A stretch of DNA of 34,137 nt from Amphritea opalescens (GCF_003957515.1 NZ_RQXW01000024.1:1-34137); one strand, 5' to 3'; numbered from the stretch's first letter, positions 9,133 to 18,259 are shown. Notes: generated from the sequence alone by a model not told the origin. A program made the numbers and translations.

Positions 9133-10454
9133 GAGGTCGCTCCTGTTGCCAAGCTTAATTGAGGTGCTGAGGCGTTTATATCGGTTGCACCGGCAGATGA
9201 GGTGATGGATTCAACATCACAGTAACGTCGGCCAAAAATGAGTTCGGGCAAGTGCTGAACTTTTTGTTTTGTCTGCATCAGTTCGAAATACCAATTGCCA
9301 TCATTAACCGCGCCGAATAACACGGCGCCGGTGAGTCGCTGATGACGAAAAATAAGTTTGCGATAGATGCCATTGTTGGGGTCTTGATAGACGATCGATT
9401 CGCTATCGGGAGTATCCAAAAACTCACCGGCGGAAAACAGATCGATACCGGATACTTTGAGTTTGGTGGCGCAGGGTTGCACGCTGAAGCGGTGGTCGGC
9501 GCTCTGGCAAAGCTGATCCGCAAGTATGCTCGCTTGATCCCAGAGTGGTGCGACCAACCCAAAGGTGTGATCGCCAAATTGGGTGCACTCGCCAAGGGCA
9601 TAAACATTCGCGGCTGAGCTTTGGAGCCGGTCGTTAACGAGAACGCCTCTGTCACATGCGATGTCACTGAGCTTAGCGAGGCTGTGATTGGGCGTGATAC
9701 CGATGGCAATAACCGCCAGTTCAGTCGGAATAACCTCACCGTTTTTCAAAATGATCTGACGTAGGGATTCATTCTGTGTTATCTGCTGATCTGAAGTCGG
9801 GTTTAACTCAGCCGTGAACTGACTGATGTCAGCCCCCAGCTTAAATTGAATGCCACGGGATTCGAGCGATTGTTTTAATAGCTCGCCTGCGGCAGGGTCG
9901 AGCTGACGATTGAGTAACCACTGGCCTCGGTGAATAACGGTCACCTCGAGCCCCTGTTGTTTTAATCCCCACGCCGCCTCTAAGCCTAATAACCCGCCAC
10001 CGATGACCGTGGCGTGGCTTATCTGGGGGACTTTCGCCATGATCTGATCAATATCGGCTAGGTTACGAAAACTAAGTACGCCATCCAGCGTTACACCGGG
10101 TGCGGCAGGAGTGATCGGGTTAGAGCCGGTTGCAAAGACGAGCTTGTCATAACTAAATTGATCACCGCTTTGGCAGCTTAAAGTCTGTGTCAGGGTGTTA
10201 ATCGCGCTAACAGGGTCCGCACTATGAAGACTGATATGGTTATCTCGATACCACTGTTCCGAATGAGTCACGATATCGTCCGCGTGCATTTCACCGGCTA
10301 ATACGGGTGATAGCATGATGCGGTTGTAGTTGGCATAGCCTTCGGCTCCGAATACGGTGATCCGGTACTGGTCCGGATTTCGTTTCAGAATCTCGTCCAG
10401 CAAACGACCACTTGCCATGCCGTTACCGATAATGATGAGATGAGCTTTAGGCAT
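9129..10454 (-). CDS. FAD/NAD(P)-dependent nitrate assimilation electron-transfer protein
   Basis: 441 residues. It resembles the N-terminal half of NirB: an FAD-binding GxGxxxG motif at the start (IIIGNGMASGRL), an NAD-binding VIGGGLLGLEAA near residue 150, and a C-terminal dimerisation domain. It most likely passes electrons from NADH to the nitrate reductase, as the Klebsiella NasC-type subunit does. Unlike NasC it shows no BFD CxC...CxxC cluster; that cluster is at the C-terminus of NasA here. I chose the ATG at 10454 because the longer open frame runs back into the leader hairpin and the promoter. It is first in an operon with nirB, nirD and nasA and overlaps nirB by 4 bp. Confidence 0.88.
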   Translation of the reverse strand: MPKAHLIIIGNGMASGRLLDEILKRNPDQYRITVFGAEGYANYNRIMLSPVLAGEMHADDIVTHSEQWYRDNHISLHSADPVSAINTLTQTLSCQSGDQFSYDKLVFATGSNPITPAAPGVTLDGVLSFRNLADIDQIMAKVPQISHATVIGGGLLGLEAAWGLKQQGLEVTVIHRGQWLLNRQLDPAAGELLKQSLESRGIQFKLGADISQFTAELNPTSDQQITQNESLRQIILKNGEVIPTELAVIAIGITPNHSLAKLSDIACDRGVLVNDRLQSSAANVYALGECTQFGDHTFGLVAPLWDQASILADQLCQSADHRFSVQPCATKLKVSGIDLFSAGEFLDTPDSESIVYQDPNNGIYRKLIFRHQRLTGAVLFGAVNDGNWYFELMQTKQKVQHLPELIFGRRYCDVESITSSAGATDINASAPQLSLATGATS

Positions 10455-10463
10455 AAAAAAAAT

Positions 10464-10525
10464 CCAAAAAAAAATGGCATTCACCGACCAGTACAAGTGC
10501 GAAGTACTGGAGGATGAACACCATT
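10464..10525 (-). terminator. Leader attenuator hairpin, probable NasT (ANTAR) target
   Basis: On the transcript a nested hairpin forms from AATGG/CCATT, TTCA/TGAA and CCAGTAC/GTACTGG (10473-10525). A run of nine U residues follows, before the flavoprotein start codon. A smaller hairpin (GCCTA/TAGGC, 10548-10560) precedes it at about +1. Leader terminators of this kind are relieved by ANTAR proteins such as NasT and NasR, and nasT is in this cluster. The regulatory link is inferred. Confidence 0.75.
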
Positions 10526-10572
10526 GTCCAAAAAAAAAATATGAGAAGCCTAAGATAGGCACGTAGTATAAA

Positions 10573-10587
10573 GCAGAGAGTGTGCCA
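10573..10587 (-). promoter_or_regulatory. Sigma-54 promoter of the flavoprotein-nirB-nirD-nasA operon
   Basis: Read on the minus strand, TGGCACACTCTCTGC has the GG-N10-GC spacing of RpoN promoters with a perfect TGGCAC -24 element. It almost equals the nrtA promoter (TGGCACACTACCTGC). The start point would fall near 10561, just before the leader hairpins. Confidence 0.8.
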
Positions 10588-10615
10588 CTTTTGTAAATAG
10601 CATTAATATTCAATA

Positions 10616-10633
10616 GCTTACAGGCTTGTAAGC
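10616..10633. repeat. Perfect palindrome upstream of the sigma-54 promoter
   Basis: GCTTACA and TGTAAGC flank GGCT. It lies between the sigma-54 promoter and the weak NtrC-like site. It could be a binding site for another regulator; no family can be named from the sequence. Confidence 0.4.
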
Positions 10634-10673
10634 CGATTCTTATTCATCGCTTCAGTATTTCTATCGTTTATTT

Positions 10674-10688
10674 GAACGATCTTGGTGC
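10674..10688 (-). promoter_or_regulatory. Weak NtrC-like site upstream of the flavoprotein operon
   Basis: GAACGATCTTGGTGC is a degenerate match to GCACy-N5-rGTGC: only the right half is good. Support comes from spacing. It starts 86 bp beyond the -24 element, almost the same as the 87 bp for the much better site at nrtA. Confidence 0.4.
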
Positions 10689-10839
10689 GGGTTTTCAGCG
10701 TTGTGCACACTAAGAGGCCTTTGTTGTGCGCCTGTGATAAGGGCTTGTGGTGAGGGGCTGTGCTGAGGGATTGTGTTGAGGGGTGGCGAGAGAGCAGGCG
10801 AGGGGCCTGATAGGGTTGGGTTCAGTGTAAATATGGTAT

Positions 10840-10862
10840 AAAAAAACCCAGCGATTGCTGGG
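10840..10862 (-). terminator. Rho-independent terminator after nrtD
   Basis: CCCAGC (10847-10852) and GCTGGG (10857-10862) form a stem with loop GATT. On the minus-strand transcript seven U residues follow. It ends nrtABD transcription before the separately promoted downstream operon. Confidence 0.85.
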
Positions 10863-10886
10863 TCGTAGAACAGAGAACGGGGCTGT

Positions 10887-11813
10887 TTAGGCGGCCTGTT
10901 CATCCGTCGGAGATTTTTCTGTTCTAGCAGAGTTAACCGTGCTGTTCGACGCGCAGGTTTCCGGTGTTTTATCTGCAGCCGGTGTTGAAGGTGCCTGTTT
11001 TTTCGCCGGTTGAGCGATAGGTTCGCCCGGGGTTCTTTGCTTCTCATAGAGAAAGCTTAAAACGGCGGCCCGATAATGGTTATATTCCGGGTCATCGGCT
11101 AAATCAAGGCGGTGGCGGGGACGTTCTAATTTCACGTCCAGTATCTCGCCGACAGTAGCGGCAGGGCCGTTGGTCATCATGACGATGCGATCCGACAATA
11201 ACACCGCCTCATCAACATCGTGGGTAATCATAATCACGGTGTTATTCAAATCTGCCTGAATCTCCATGAGTGAATCTTGTAGGTGGGCGCGGGTGAGGGC
11301 GTCTAGGGCGCCAAAGGGTTCATCCATCAGCATGACCGTGGGTTCCATGGCGAGTGCGCGGGCGATGCCGACACGTTGTTTCATGCCGCCGGAAATCTCA
11401 TCTGGACGTTTGTGCATGGCATGGTCCATGTGCACTAAACGGAGATTATGTTCGATCCACTCCTTCATCTCTGCTTTGGATTTACTCTTTTTGAAAACCT
11501 GCTTAACGGCCAGTTCGACGTTCTCATAAGCGGTTAACCAAGGAAGCAATGAATGGTTTTGGAATACGACCGCCCGTTCAGGGCCCGGTTCGTTAACCTC
11601 TTTGCCATCGAGTAAAACGCCGCCCTTGGTCGCCTGATATAAACCGGCGACAATGTTGAGAACGGTCGATTTACCGCAGCCTGAATGACCGATCAGAGAG
11701 ACAAACTCACCCCGATCGATCTTTAGGTTAACATTGCTGAGTGCTTTAAATGGTCCATTCGGCGTTGGAAAATCAATATCGACGCCGGTGAGCTCAAGGT
11801 GTTTATTGGTCAT
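10887..11813 (-). CDS. nrtD: Nitrate ABC transporter, ATP-binding protein
   Basis: 308 residues. This is the ATPase that powers nitrate (possibly nitrite or cyanate) import with NrtA and NrtB. Walker A GHSGCGKST, the LSGG-type signature ISGGMKQR, Walker B VMLMDEP and the switch histidine in ITHDVDEA are all present. A tail of about 50 residues after the ATPase core is rich in Ala, Pro, Thr and Ser and looks disordered. ATG at 11813 is preferred over GTG at 11816 because AGGAG lies 7 bases before it. It is the last gene of nrtABD and is followed by a terminator. Confidence 0.95.
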   Translation of the reverse strand: MTNKHLELTGVDIDFPTPNGPFKALSNVNLKIDRGEFVSLIGHSGCGKSTVLNIVAGLYQATKGGVLLDGKEVNEPGPERAVVFQNHSLLPWLTAYENVELAVKQVFKKSKSKAEMKEWIEHNLRLVHMDHAMHKRPDEISGGMKQRVGIARALAMEPTVMLMDEPFGALDALTRAHLQDSLMEIQADLNNTVIMITHDVDEAVLLSDRIVMMTNGPAATVGEILDVKLERPRHRLDLADDPEYNHYRAAVLSFLYEKQRTPGEPIAQPAKKQAPSTPAADKTPETCASNSTVNSARTEKSPTDEQAA

Positions 11814-11835
11814 CACTTTTCTCCTTAATGCTGCC

Positions 11836-12819
11836 TTAGCGCAGTTCGACGGATTTATCCCAAGATACTTTTTTCTGCAGTGCTAGCATGATGCGATCGA
11901 GCATGAAGCCGATCAGGCCGATCACTAATACGGCCACCATGATGCGTCCCAGTGAGTTAGAACTACCATTTTGAAACTCATCCCAGACAAACTTACCCAG
12001 TCCAGGGTTTTGTGCCAGCATCTCGGCGGCGATCAATACCATCCAGGCAATACCGAGAGAGAGTCGAAGACCGGTGAAGATCATCGGAATAGCCGAGGGG
12101 ATAACAATCTTTATGACGTGTGTTAACCAAGAGAGCCGCAGCACTTTGCTGACATTATTAAGATCAGCACTGATTGTCGACACCCCCACGGCGGTATTTA
12201 GCAGGGTAGGCCATAGGCAACACAAGGATACGGTGATGAGTGAGGTGACAAAGGATTTGGCAAACATCGGGTCATCACTGACATAGATCGCACTGACCAC
12301 CATGGTGACCAGAGGTAGCCATGCCAACGGTGACACGGGTTTGAAGAGCTGGATAACCGGATTAAACGCGCTATAGAGGGTTTTATTCAAACCGATCACG
12401 ATGCCTGCGGGGATCGCAATGAGTGACGCGGCAAAAAAGCCTGCTAATACTGTCACGAGGCTTGTGCCTATCTGATCAATAAAGGTCGGTTTACCGGTGT
12501 AGGGGCGTGTTTTCACCACCGCATCGGGGTTCTTCTCGAGCTTTTTGGCATTGCGGACATCCTGACGTTGATGGAAGGCCACCTCTTTCTGCCGTTCCCG
12601 ATTATGTTCTGCGAGCAGGTTGACGCTCTGTGCGTAGACTTGGGAGGGGCCGGGAAACTCTCCTAGGGAGGTATGAATATTTTGTGCGGCGATATTCCAG
12701 ATAAACAGAAACACCAGAATGCCGCTCAAGGGCACTAACAGGGCTTTGATCACCTGAGCCGCGCTCAGCTTTTCGGGTAAGCCTAATGCTTTGAATAGTT
12801 TAAGTGCGATGTTGCTCAT
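11836..12819 (-). CDS. nrtB: Nitrate ABC transporter, permease
   Basis: 327 residues. Inner-membrane channel subunit of the nitrate importer. One transmembrane segment lies near residues 27-45. A charged cytoplasmic or periplasmic stretch follows (about 70-110, with ERQKEVAFHQRQ). The BPD_transp_1 core comes next, with several hydrophobic helices and an EAA-type loop near NVSKVLRLSWLTHVIKIVIPSAIP that contacts the ATPase. It lies 22 bp upstream of nrtD and 88 bp downstream of nrtA. The length fits NrtB of proteobacteria. Confidence 0.95.
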   Translation of the reverse strand: MSNIALKLFKALGLPEKLSAAQVIKALLVPLSGILVFLFIWNIAAQNIHTSLGEFPGPSQVYAQSVNLLAEHNRERQKEVAFHQRQDVRNAKKLEKNPDAVVKTRPYTGKPTFIDQIGTSLVTVLAGFFAASLIAIPAGIVIGLNKTLYSAFNPVIQLFKPVSPLAWLPLVTMVVSAIYVSDDPMFAKSFVTSLITVSLCCLWPTLLNTAVGVSTISADLNNVSKVLRLSWLTHVIKIVIPSAIPMIFTGLRLSLGIAWMVLIAAEMLAQNPGLGKFVWDEFQNGSSNSLGRIMVAVLVIGLIGFMLDRIMLALQKKVSWDKSVELR

Positions 12820-12907
12820 ACTGTATCTCCAACGGGTTGCCCATGGACAACCCTTTGGTTTTCTGTGGGTTATTGCTCGCCATGGATATTAAGACTGGGT
12901 CTCAATG

Positions 12908-14317
12908 TTAAATTTCAGTATCGGGTTTGAGGCCGATCTTAAACTTGGTGAGATATTTGTTAGGCTGAGTGCCGTCGTAGGTAATGTTATCGATAAAGTG
13001 AGTTTGAGGTGGTTTGAAACCTGACTCAGCGGTGAAGTCTGGGAATTCACTGCTCTCCACTTTACCCTCTGCGATTAACTCACTCGCGGCCAGCGCATAG
13101 ATATCTGGGCGATAGACTTTTTTCGCTGTTTCCATAAACCATTCGTCCGATTTTGGCTCGGCAATCTGACCCCAGCGACGCATTTGGGTTAGGTACCAAA
13201 TAGCATCAGAATAGTAGGGATAGGTGGCGTTATGGCGGAAGAAGACATTAAAGTCGGGCACTTCGCGCTTATCACCTTTTTCGTATTCGAAGGTGCCGGT
13301 CATCGAGTTGGCAATCACTTCGTAATCCGCACCCACATATTCAGGGCGAGACAGAATCTCTACCGCTTCTGGGCGGTTACCGTTGTTATTGTCATCTAAC
13401 CATTTAGCCGCTCTGATCATCGCTTTGACGACACGAATATGGGTATTCGGGTACTTATCCGCCCAGCCTTTAGAGACACCGAAGACTTTTTCCGGATTAT
13501 CTTTCCAAATTTCATAGTCGGTGACGACTGGGACGCCGATCCCTTTAAAAACGGCCTGTTGATTCCAAGGTTCGCCAACGCAATAACCGTAGATCGTGCC
13601 GGCTTCCATGGTGGCAGGCATTTGCGGTGGTGGTGTTACCGAGAGCAGGGCGTCGGCGTCGATCTGGCCAGAGGAATCACCTTTATGAGGCGCATAAAAG
13701 CCTGGGTGAATACCACCGGCGGCTAGCCAATAGCGTAGTTCGTAGTTGTGTGTCGAAACGGGGAAGACCATGCCCATATTAAAGGGCTTGCCTTGTTCTT
13801 TATAGGCGTCAACAACCGGTTTAAGCGCATCCGCTTTGATTGGGTGGATCGGTTTGCCGTCTGCATCTTTATCGATATAGGGTTTCATCTGTTTCCAGAT
13901 ATCGTTGGAAACGGTGATGGCGTTACCGTTAAGGTCCATACTAAACGCTGTAATGATGTGTGCCTGAGTGCCGAAGCCGATGGTGGCACCTAATGGCTGC
14001 CCTGCTAACATATGGGCACCATCTAATTGACCATCAATCACACGGTCGAGTAGTACTTTCCAGTTCGCTTGGGCTTCTAGCTGAACATACAGGCCTTCAT
14101 CTTCGAAATAGCCTTTTTCATAGGCAACGGCCAATGGCGCCATATCCGTTAGTTTGATAAAGCCAAACTTTAGATCTTCTTTTTCGGGTTCGCCGACAGC
14201 CGCCTGCGCTGAACTGAGCGTAAGCATGCTACCGACCGCTACTGCGCCGAACATTGTTACCGCATGTTGCAGCAGAGTACGGCGTTTTATCATCTTAGAA
14301 AGCAGTGTGTGAGTCAT
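12908..14317 (-). CDS. nrtA: Nitrate ABC transporter, periplasmic binding protein
   Basis: 469 residues from the ATG at 14317, which has AGGAG upstream; the longer open frame reaches back into the leader hairpin and is not used. The N-terminus carries twin arginines and a hydrophobic stretch ([20 protein letters not shown]) ending in AQA, so Tat export is likely. The mature part is a CmpA/NrtA-type fold with [31 protein letters not shown] and [10 protein letters not shown], which form the nitrate pocket in the family. It is paralogous to nasS next door but, unlike NasS, is exported. Expression is set by a sigma-54 promoter and an attenuator upstream. Confidence 0.95.
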   Translation of the reverse strand: MTHTLLSKMIKRRTLLQHAVTMFGAVAVGSMLTLSSAQAAVGEPEKEDLKFGFIKLTDMAPLAVAYEKGYFEDEGLYVQLEAQANWKVLLDRVIDGQLDGAHMLAGQPLGATIGFGTQAHIITAFSMDLNGNAITVSNDIWKQMKPYIDKDADGKPIHPIKADALKPVVDAYKEQGKPFNMGMVFPVSTHNYELRYWLAAGGIHPGFYAPHKGDSSGQIDADALLSVTPPPQMPATMEAGTIYGYCVGEPWNQQAVFKGIGVPVVTDYEIWKDNPEKVFGVSKGWADKYPNTHIRVVKAMIRAAKWLDDNNNGNRPEAVEILSRPEYVGADYEVIANSMTGTFEYEKGDKREVPDFNVFFRHNATYPYYSDAIWYLTQMRRWGQIAEPKSDEWFMETAKKVYRPDIYALAASELIAEGKVESSEFPDFTAESGFKPPQTHFIDNITYDGTQPNKYLTKFKIGLKPDTEI

Positions 14318-14349
14318 GTTGTTGGCTCCTGTATGTACCAAAAAATAAT

Positions 14350-14401
14350 CAAAAAAAAACGCCTGCCCTGTCCTGATATCACTATCAGTAAGAGCAGACG
14401 T
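14350..14401 (-). terminator. nrtA leader attenuator with ANTAR-type hexaloop
   Basis: On the transcript, ACG/CGT, CTGC/GCAG and CTGAT/ATCAG pair in one hairpin (14359-14401), followed by nine U residues. The loop closed by CTGAT/ATCAG is AGUGAU, with A at position 1 and G at position 4, the pattern reported for ANTAR-bound hexaloops. A first stem-loop precedes it at 14415-14434 (GAAACC/GGTTTC). This fits NasT antitermination; the interaction itself is inferred. Confidence 0.8.
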
Positions 14402-14463
14402 CGTTGTCATGTGTGAAACCGGATAAGTGGTTTCGAGTATTTATATTTATTGATACAGATAAA

Positions 14464-14478
14464 GCAGGTAGTGTGCCA
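14464..14478 (-). promoter_or_regulatory. Sigma-54 promoter of nrtABD
   Basis: Minus strand TGGCACACTACCTGC: perfect TGGCAC, GG-N10-GC spacing. The start point would be near 14452, leaving a leader of about 135 nt that holds both stem-loops. Confidence 0.82.
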
Positions 14479-14565
14479 TAAAGCTTAAAACTCTTTTTAA
14501 ACAATAGCTTAGTGATTTTTATGATGATTAAGAATGCATACGCTGAACGTTTGGGGCTGTATTCT

Positions 14566-14580
14566 GCACTTATATAGTGC
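14566..14580. promoter_or_regulatory. NtrC-binding site upstream of nrtA
   Basis: GCACTTATATAGTGC is a perfect GCACy-N5-rGTGC inverted repeat, starting 87 bp beyond the -24 element of the nrtA promoter. This suits an NtrC enhancer. Confidence 0.75.
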
Positions 14581-14631
14581 TGTCGAAGGGCGTTGAGCAC
14601 TTAAACAGCGCTTGCATCAACGCTATCCGCT

Positions 14632-15813
14632 TTAAAGCCGGTTAGGTTCAAAGGTGCCACCGTTAAAGAATAGATCACTGCCCATGGTGACGGCTCCTGC
14701 GCTGCCTTGTAAAACCCACTCGTTGTCATGAAACCCTTCAGGCTTGAAGTCGATCGTCGGATGGGAAAGTTTCATTTTGCTGGCCACGCTGCGGTACAGA
14801 TCGGGTCGATACACCTGACAGGCAACTTGCTGCAGGTCGGTCTCCTCCTTGAGTTGTTGCGAGTGCTGCATCTGTTCCAGAAACCACAGCGCATGGGAGC
14901 GCCAAGGATAGCTGGCGGCATAACGGAAAAACAATCGGTTACCCTGTTTAAGCTGGGGGTGCGACAGCATTGATAGCGCTGGGCCGAGGTAGGCGTGACC
15001 CAGTAGAATATTCAAAGCTTCCTCACTATTTTGTGGCATGTCTAGCCAGTTAGATGCTTGAATCAAGGCGCAGATTAACGCCTGATGGGTGGCAGGGTGC
15101 GCATCATGCCAGCTTTCTAATACGGCGAAGACTTTGTCAGGACAGTTATTCCAGATCTGATAACCGGAGATCACAGGGCTGCCAATGCCCATCTCCTGAG
15201 CAACGGAGTTCCAAGGCTCGCCGGCACAATAACCATCGATTAAGCCTTTCTTCATGGTGACTGCCATCTGTGGCGGCGGCACGACTGTTAGATTGATATC
15301 GTTATCGGGATCAATACCCGCCGCGCTGAGCCAATACCGCAGCAGATAACTATGGGCCGAATAGGTGTACACCATGGCGAGTGTTATTTTGGGCCGACCA
15401 CTGGCTTGACGATAGGCGATCAGTTGTTTTAACCCTGCCGCTGAGCTGTCGCTGGGGTGGTGGCCGAGCTCATCAATCTCCGCGAGTAGTTCGCGGGAGA
15501 GGGTGATAGCGTTACCGTTTAAGCCAATGCTAAAGGCGGTTACCATCGGTATCCGCGGTGATCCTAAACCTAGGGTTGAGGCGAGGGGAATGCCTGCTAG
15601 CATCTGCGCGCCATCGAGCAGCCCGAGCATGACTTTATCGCGGATGGAGGCCCAAGAGCCTTCACGGCTTAATTGAACATTGAGGCCTACCTCGCTAAAA
15701 AAACCTTTTTCTTTGGCGATCACCAGTGGGGCGCAATCCATCAAGGGTAAAAAACCAAGTGTTAGATCGGATTTTTCCGGTGCATCCAGTGTCGGGCTGT
15801 GTAGTAATGTCAT
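14632..15813 (-). CDS. nasS: NasS, nitrate sensor for NasT (NrtA paralogue)
   Basis: 393 residues, related along its length to NrtA (LTLGFLPLMDCAPLVIAKEKG, TVVPPPQMAVTM, GYCAGEPWNS). It has no signal peptide, so it should stay in the cytoplasm. That combination, plus a nasT gene 16 bp upstream in the same unit, marks it as NasS. In the described NasST systems NasS binds NasT when nitrate is absent and frees it when nitrate binds. An alternative is a cytosolic or lipidless transporter component, but the pairing with an ANTAR protein makes NasS much more likely. Confidence 0.88.
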   Translation of the reverse strand: MTLLHSPTLDAPEKSDLTLGFLPLMDCAPLVIAKEKGFFSEVGLNVQLSREGSWASIRDKVMLGLLDGAQMLAGIPLASTLGLGSPRIPMVTAFSIGLNGNAITLSRELLAEIDELGHHPSDSSAAGLKQLIAYRQASGRPKITLAMVYTYSAHSYLLRYWLSAAGIDPDNDINLTVVPPPQMAVTMKKGLIDGYCAGEPWNSVAQEMGIGSPVISGYQIWNNCPDKVFAVLESWHDAHPATHQALICALIQASNWLDMPQNSEEALNILLGHAYLGPALSMLSHPQLKQGNRLFFRYAASYPWRSHALWFLEQMQHSQQLKEETDLQQVACQVYRPDLYRSVASKMKLSHPTIDFKPEGFHDNEWVLQGSAGAVTMGSDLFFNGGTFEPNRL

Positions 15814-15829
15814 GATGTTGGCCCTGTGC

Positions 15830-16426
15830 TTAATTCAGCATCTCAAGTACTGATATGATGTTTTTTGCTATCTGTGTCATGGTTTTACCCTGATCCATCG
15901 CCATCTTGCGCATGGCGGTATAGGCTTTATCTTCGGTGCATTGTTGATGTTTCATAATGAGACGTTTCGCCTGTTCTAGCTGTTTACGATCTTCCAATTC
16001 ATTGCGGACATCATTGAGTTCGTTGCGTAGCGCTTGAAACTCTCGAAAACGGGCAGCCGCTACATCCATGATGGACTGAATTCGATCGGGGCTCATGCCG
16101 TCAACCACATAGGCGCTGACGCCCGCTTTGATCGCTTTTTGAATCGTTTGACTGTCACCGGATTCGGCAAACATCACCACTGGGCGAGGAATATGACTGT
16201 TCAGAGTTGCCATGTGTTCTAGAACGTCACGGTCGGGAGAGTCCAGCTCGATAATAATAATATCCGGCTGAATCTGTTCCACTTGAGCGATTAATCCCTC
16301 GGTATCATGTAGGCGACTGACTACCTCATAGCCCTGATCGTTTAGAGCTTGTTCTAGCAGTGCTGAACGGGCGGTATCCTTATCAATGACGAGTACCCGT
16401 TCCGGTTGTGATTGAATCGTGGTCAT
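15830..16426 (-). CDS. nasT: NasT, ANTAR-domain antiterminator response regulator
   Basis: 198 residues from ATG at 16426; the longer open frame would cover the promoter. Residues about 10-125 are a receiver-like domain (RVLVIDKDTARSALLEQAL, IIIIELDSPD). A coiled linker leads to a C-terminal ANTAR domain (about 140-196) with LEDRKQLEQAKRLIMKHQQ and AYTAMRKMAM. NasT binds leader RNA and prevents premature termination, and two U-tailed hairpins in this cluster fit as targets. A sigma-54 promoter and a perfect NtrC-type site stand upstream. It forms a nasT-nasS operon. Confidence 0.93.
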   Translation of the reverse strand: MTTIQSQPERVLVIDKDTARSALLEQALNDQGYEVVSRLHDTEGLIAQVEQIQPDIIIIELDSPDRDVLEHMATLNSHIPRPVVMFAESGDSQTIQKAIKAGVSAYVVDGMSPDRIQSIMDVAAARFREFQALRNELNDVRNELEDRKQLEQAKRLIMKHQQCTEDKAYTAMRKMAMDQGKTMTQIAKNIISVLEMLN

Positions 16427-16459
16427 AGGGATTATTCTTAAGAAGGTATCAATCACAGT

Positions 16460-16474
16460 GCACTTAGCGTGCCA
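16460..16474 (-). promoter_or_regulatory. Sigma-54 promoter of nasT-nasS
   Basis: Minus strand TGGCACGCTAAGTGC: perfect -24 TGGCAC and GG-N10-GC spacing; the -12 is GTGC rather than TTGC. It lies 33 bp upstream of the nasT ATG. Confidence 0.7.
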
Positions 16475-16610
16475 GCCTAAAATGTCATCCAAGCAGCCCT
16501 CATGCAAAAGTGGTTTAGACTCGCTGAAACCTAAGCAGGGCCGCGGATGGCTGCTCGGACAGGAGTATGGATTACTGAAAAGCGGAGAGAACTTGCGTTA
16601 ACGCTGAATT

Positions 16611-16625
16611 GCACTAAATCGGTGC
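16611..16625. promoter_or_regulatory. NtrC-binding site between nasT and gltX
   Basis: GCACTAAATCGGTGC fits GCACy-N5-rGTGC exactly. It starts 136 bp beyond the nasT sigma-54 -24 element. It is also upstream of gltX, but gltX has its own TATAAT, so nasT is the likelier target. Confidence 0.7.
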
Positions 16626-16696
16626 GGTTGGTTGTTGGTCTCTGTGTAAGATCGACTGCGGGTTGGATTACGGTAGGCGCTTATCGGTCAAGCAGG

Positions 16697-16702
16697 TATA
16701 AT
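16697..16702 (+). promoter_or_regulatory. Candidate -10 box of gltX
   Basis: A perfect TATAAT 43 bp upstream of the gltX start codon. No good -35 is seen at the usual spacing. Confidence 0.45.
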
Positions 16703-16744
16703 GCCAGCCAATTTCCCTAAATCAGTCTGGATGCATATTTTCTG

Positions 16745-18238
16745 ATGACCGTACGTACCCGTATCGCACCGTCTCCAACCGGTGATCCGCACGTAGGCAC
16801 CGCCTACATCGCTCTGTTCAATATGGCTTTTGCCCGTCAACACGGAGGAGAGTTTATCCTGCGTATTGAAGATACCGATCAGACCCGTAGTACCGCAGAA
16901 TCAGAACAGATGATTCTTGATTCGCTGCGCTGGTTAGGTTTGGATTGGGCTGAAGGCCCCGATAAGCCTGGACCTTTTGGCCCATACCGTCAAAGCGAGC
17001 GAGGTGATATTTATCAGCAACATACTCAGATTCTGCTCGATAGTGGTCATGCCTTTAAATGTTACCGCACCTCAGCCGAACTAGATGAACTGCGCAACGA
17101 ACGGCGCGCTCAGGGTTTACAAAGCGCGCTGAAAGAGAGTGATCTAGCGCTACCGGCTGAAGTAGTGGCTAAACGCGAAGCGGCGGGCGAACCCTATGTC
17201 GTGCGCATGAAGGTGCCGGAAGAGGGTGTCTGCGTGTTTGACGATATGCTGCGCGGTAGCATCGAAGTAGATTGGGCGCAGGTCGACTGCCAGATTCTGA
17301 TGAAATCTGACGGCATGCCAACCTATCACCTCGCCAATGTGGTGGATGATCACCTGATGGAGATTACCCACGTATTGCGAGGCGAGGAGTGGATCAACTC
17401 TGCCCCGAAACATCAGTTACTGTATAACTACTTTGGTTGGGATATGCCTAAACTGTGTCATATGCCACTGCTGCGTAACCCAGATAAATCAAAGCTGTCT
17501 AAGCGTAAGAACCCAACCAGCATTATCTATTATCAGCGTATGGGGTATATGGCCGAAGCGGTGCTTAACTATTTAGCGCGCATGGGTTGGTCAATGCCGG
17601 ATGAGCGGGAAAAATTCAGCCTAGACGAGATGATCGAACACTTCGATATCAACCGTGTATCGCTGGGTGGCCCGATCTTCGATCAGGAAAAACTCAGTTG
17701 GTTGAACGGTCTTTGGATTCGTGAAGAGCTGACTGATGAACAGTTCGCGGCTGCCTTCCAGCAATGGGCACTGAACCCTGAGTACCTGATGCAGATTATT
17801 CCACTGCTCAAACAGCGGATCGAAAAATTCTCCGATGTCGCGCCTGTTGCGGGCTTTCTGTTGTCCGGCATGTTACCGATCACCGAAGAGAGCTTTGCTC
17901 ACAAGAGCTTAGAGAAAGACGATATTCGTCGTATTCTGCAATTTGCATCTTGGATGCTCGACACCGAACAGAACTGGGACAAAGACCACCTATTCGCACA
18001 GTGCAAAGCGCTGGGTGATGCGATGGGTTATAAAGTTCGAGATTTTCTGTTTCCGCTGTTCATTGCGATTGCTGGTACCAGTGCCAGTGTCTCGGTGGTG
18101 GATTCTATGCAGATCCTCGGTCCCGATATGAGCCGTGCCCGTATCCGTCATGCACTGAATATCGTTGGTGGCCCTTCGAAGAAAGAAACCAAAAGCTGGG
18201 ATAAAGAGTATCGCGCCTTAGCCGCAACACTCGTTTGA
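16745..18238 (+). CDS. gltX: Glutamyl-tRNA synthetase
   Basis: 497 residues, full length class I aminoacyl-tRNA synthetase charging tRNA-Glu. The ATP-binding HIGH-type motif appears as PHVGT (residues 15-19) and the KMSKS-type loop as KLSKR (about 250-254). The conserved [10 protein letters not shown] and the C-terminal anticodon-binding region are intact. A terminator follows the stop. A single essential copy next to tRNA-Ala marks the left flank of the island as core chromosome. Confidence 0.98.
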   Translation: MTVRTRIAPSPTGDPHVGTAYIALFNMAFARQHGGEFILRIEDTDQTRSTAESEQMILDSLRWLGLDWAEGPDKPGPFGPYRQSERGDIYQQHTQILLDSGHAFKCYRTSAELDELRNERRAQGLQSALKESDLALPAEVVAKREAAGEPYVVRMKVPEEGVCVFDDMLRGSIEVDWAQVDCQILMKSDGMPTYHLANVVDDHLMEITHVLRGEEWINSAPKHQLLYNYFGWDMPKLCHMPLLRNPDKSKLSKRKNPTSIIYYQRMGYMAEAVLNYLARMGWSMPDEREKFSLDEMIEHFDINRVSLGGPIFDQEKLSWLNGLWIREELTDEQFAAAFQQWALNPEYLMQIIPLLKQRIEKFSDVAPVAGFLLSGMLPITEESFAHKSLEKDDIRRILQFASWMLDTEQNWDKDHLFAQCKALGDAMGYKVRDFLFPLFIAIAGTSASVSVVDSMQILGPDMSRARIRHALNIVGGPSKKETKSWDKEYRALAATLV

Positions 18239-18259
18239 TCTACTTACATTAAATGACTC

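Noticed and set aside
9129-10613. Longer start for the flavoprotein (494 residues)
   Set aside because: The extra 53 codons would cover the leader attenuator and the sigma-54 promoter; ATG at 10454 fits the family's N-terminal FAD motif.
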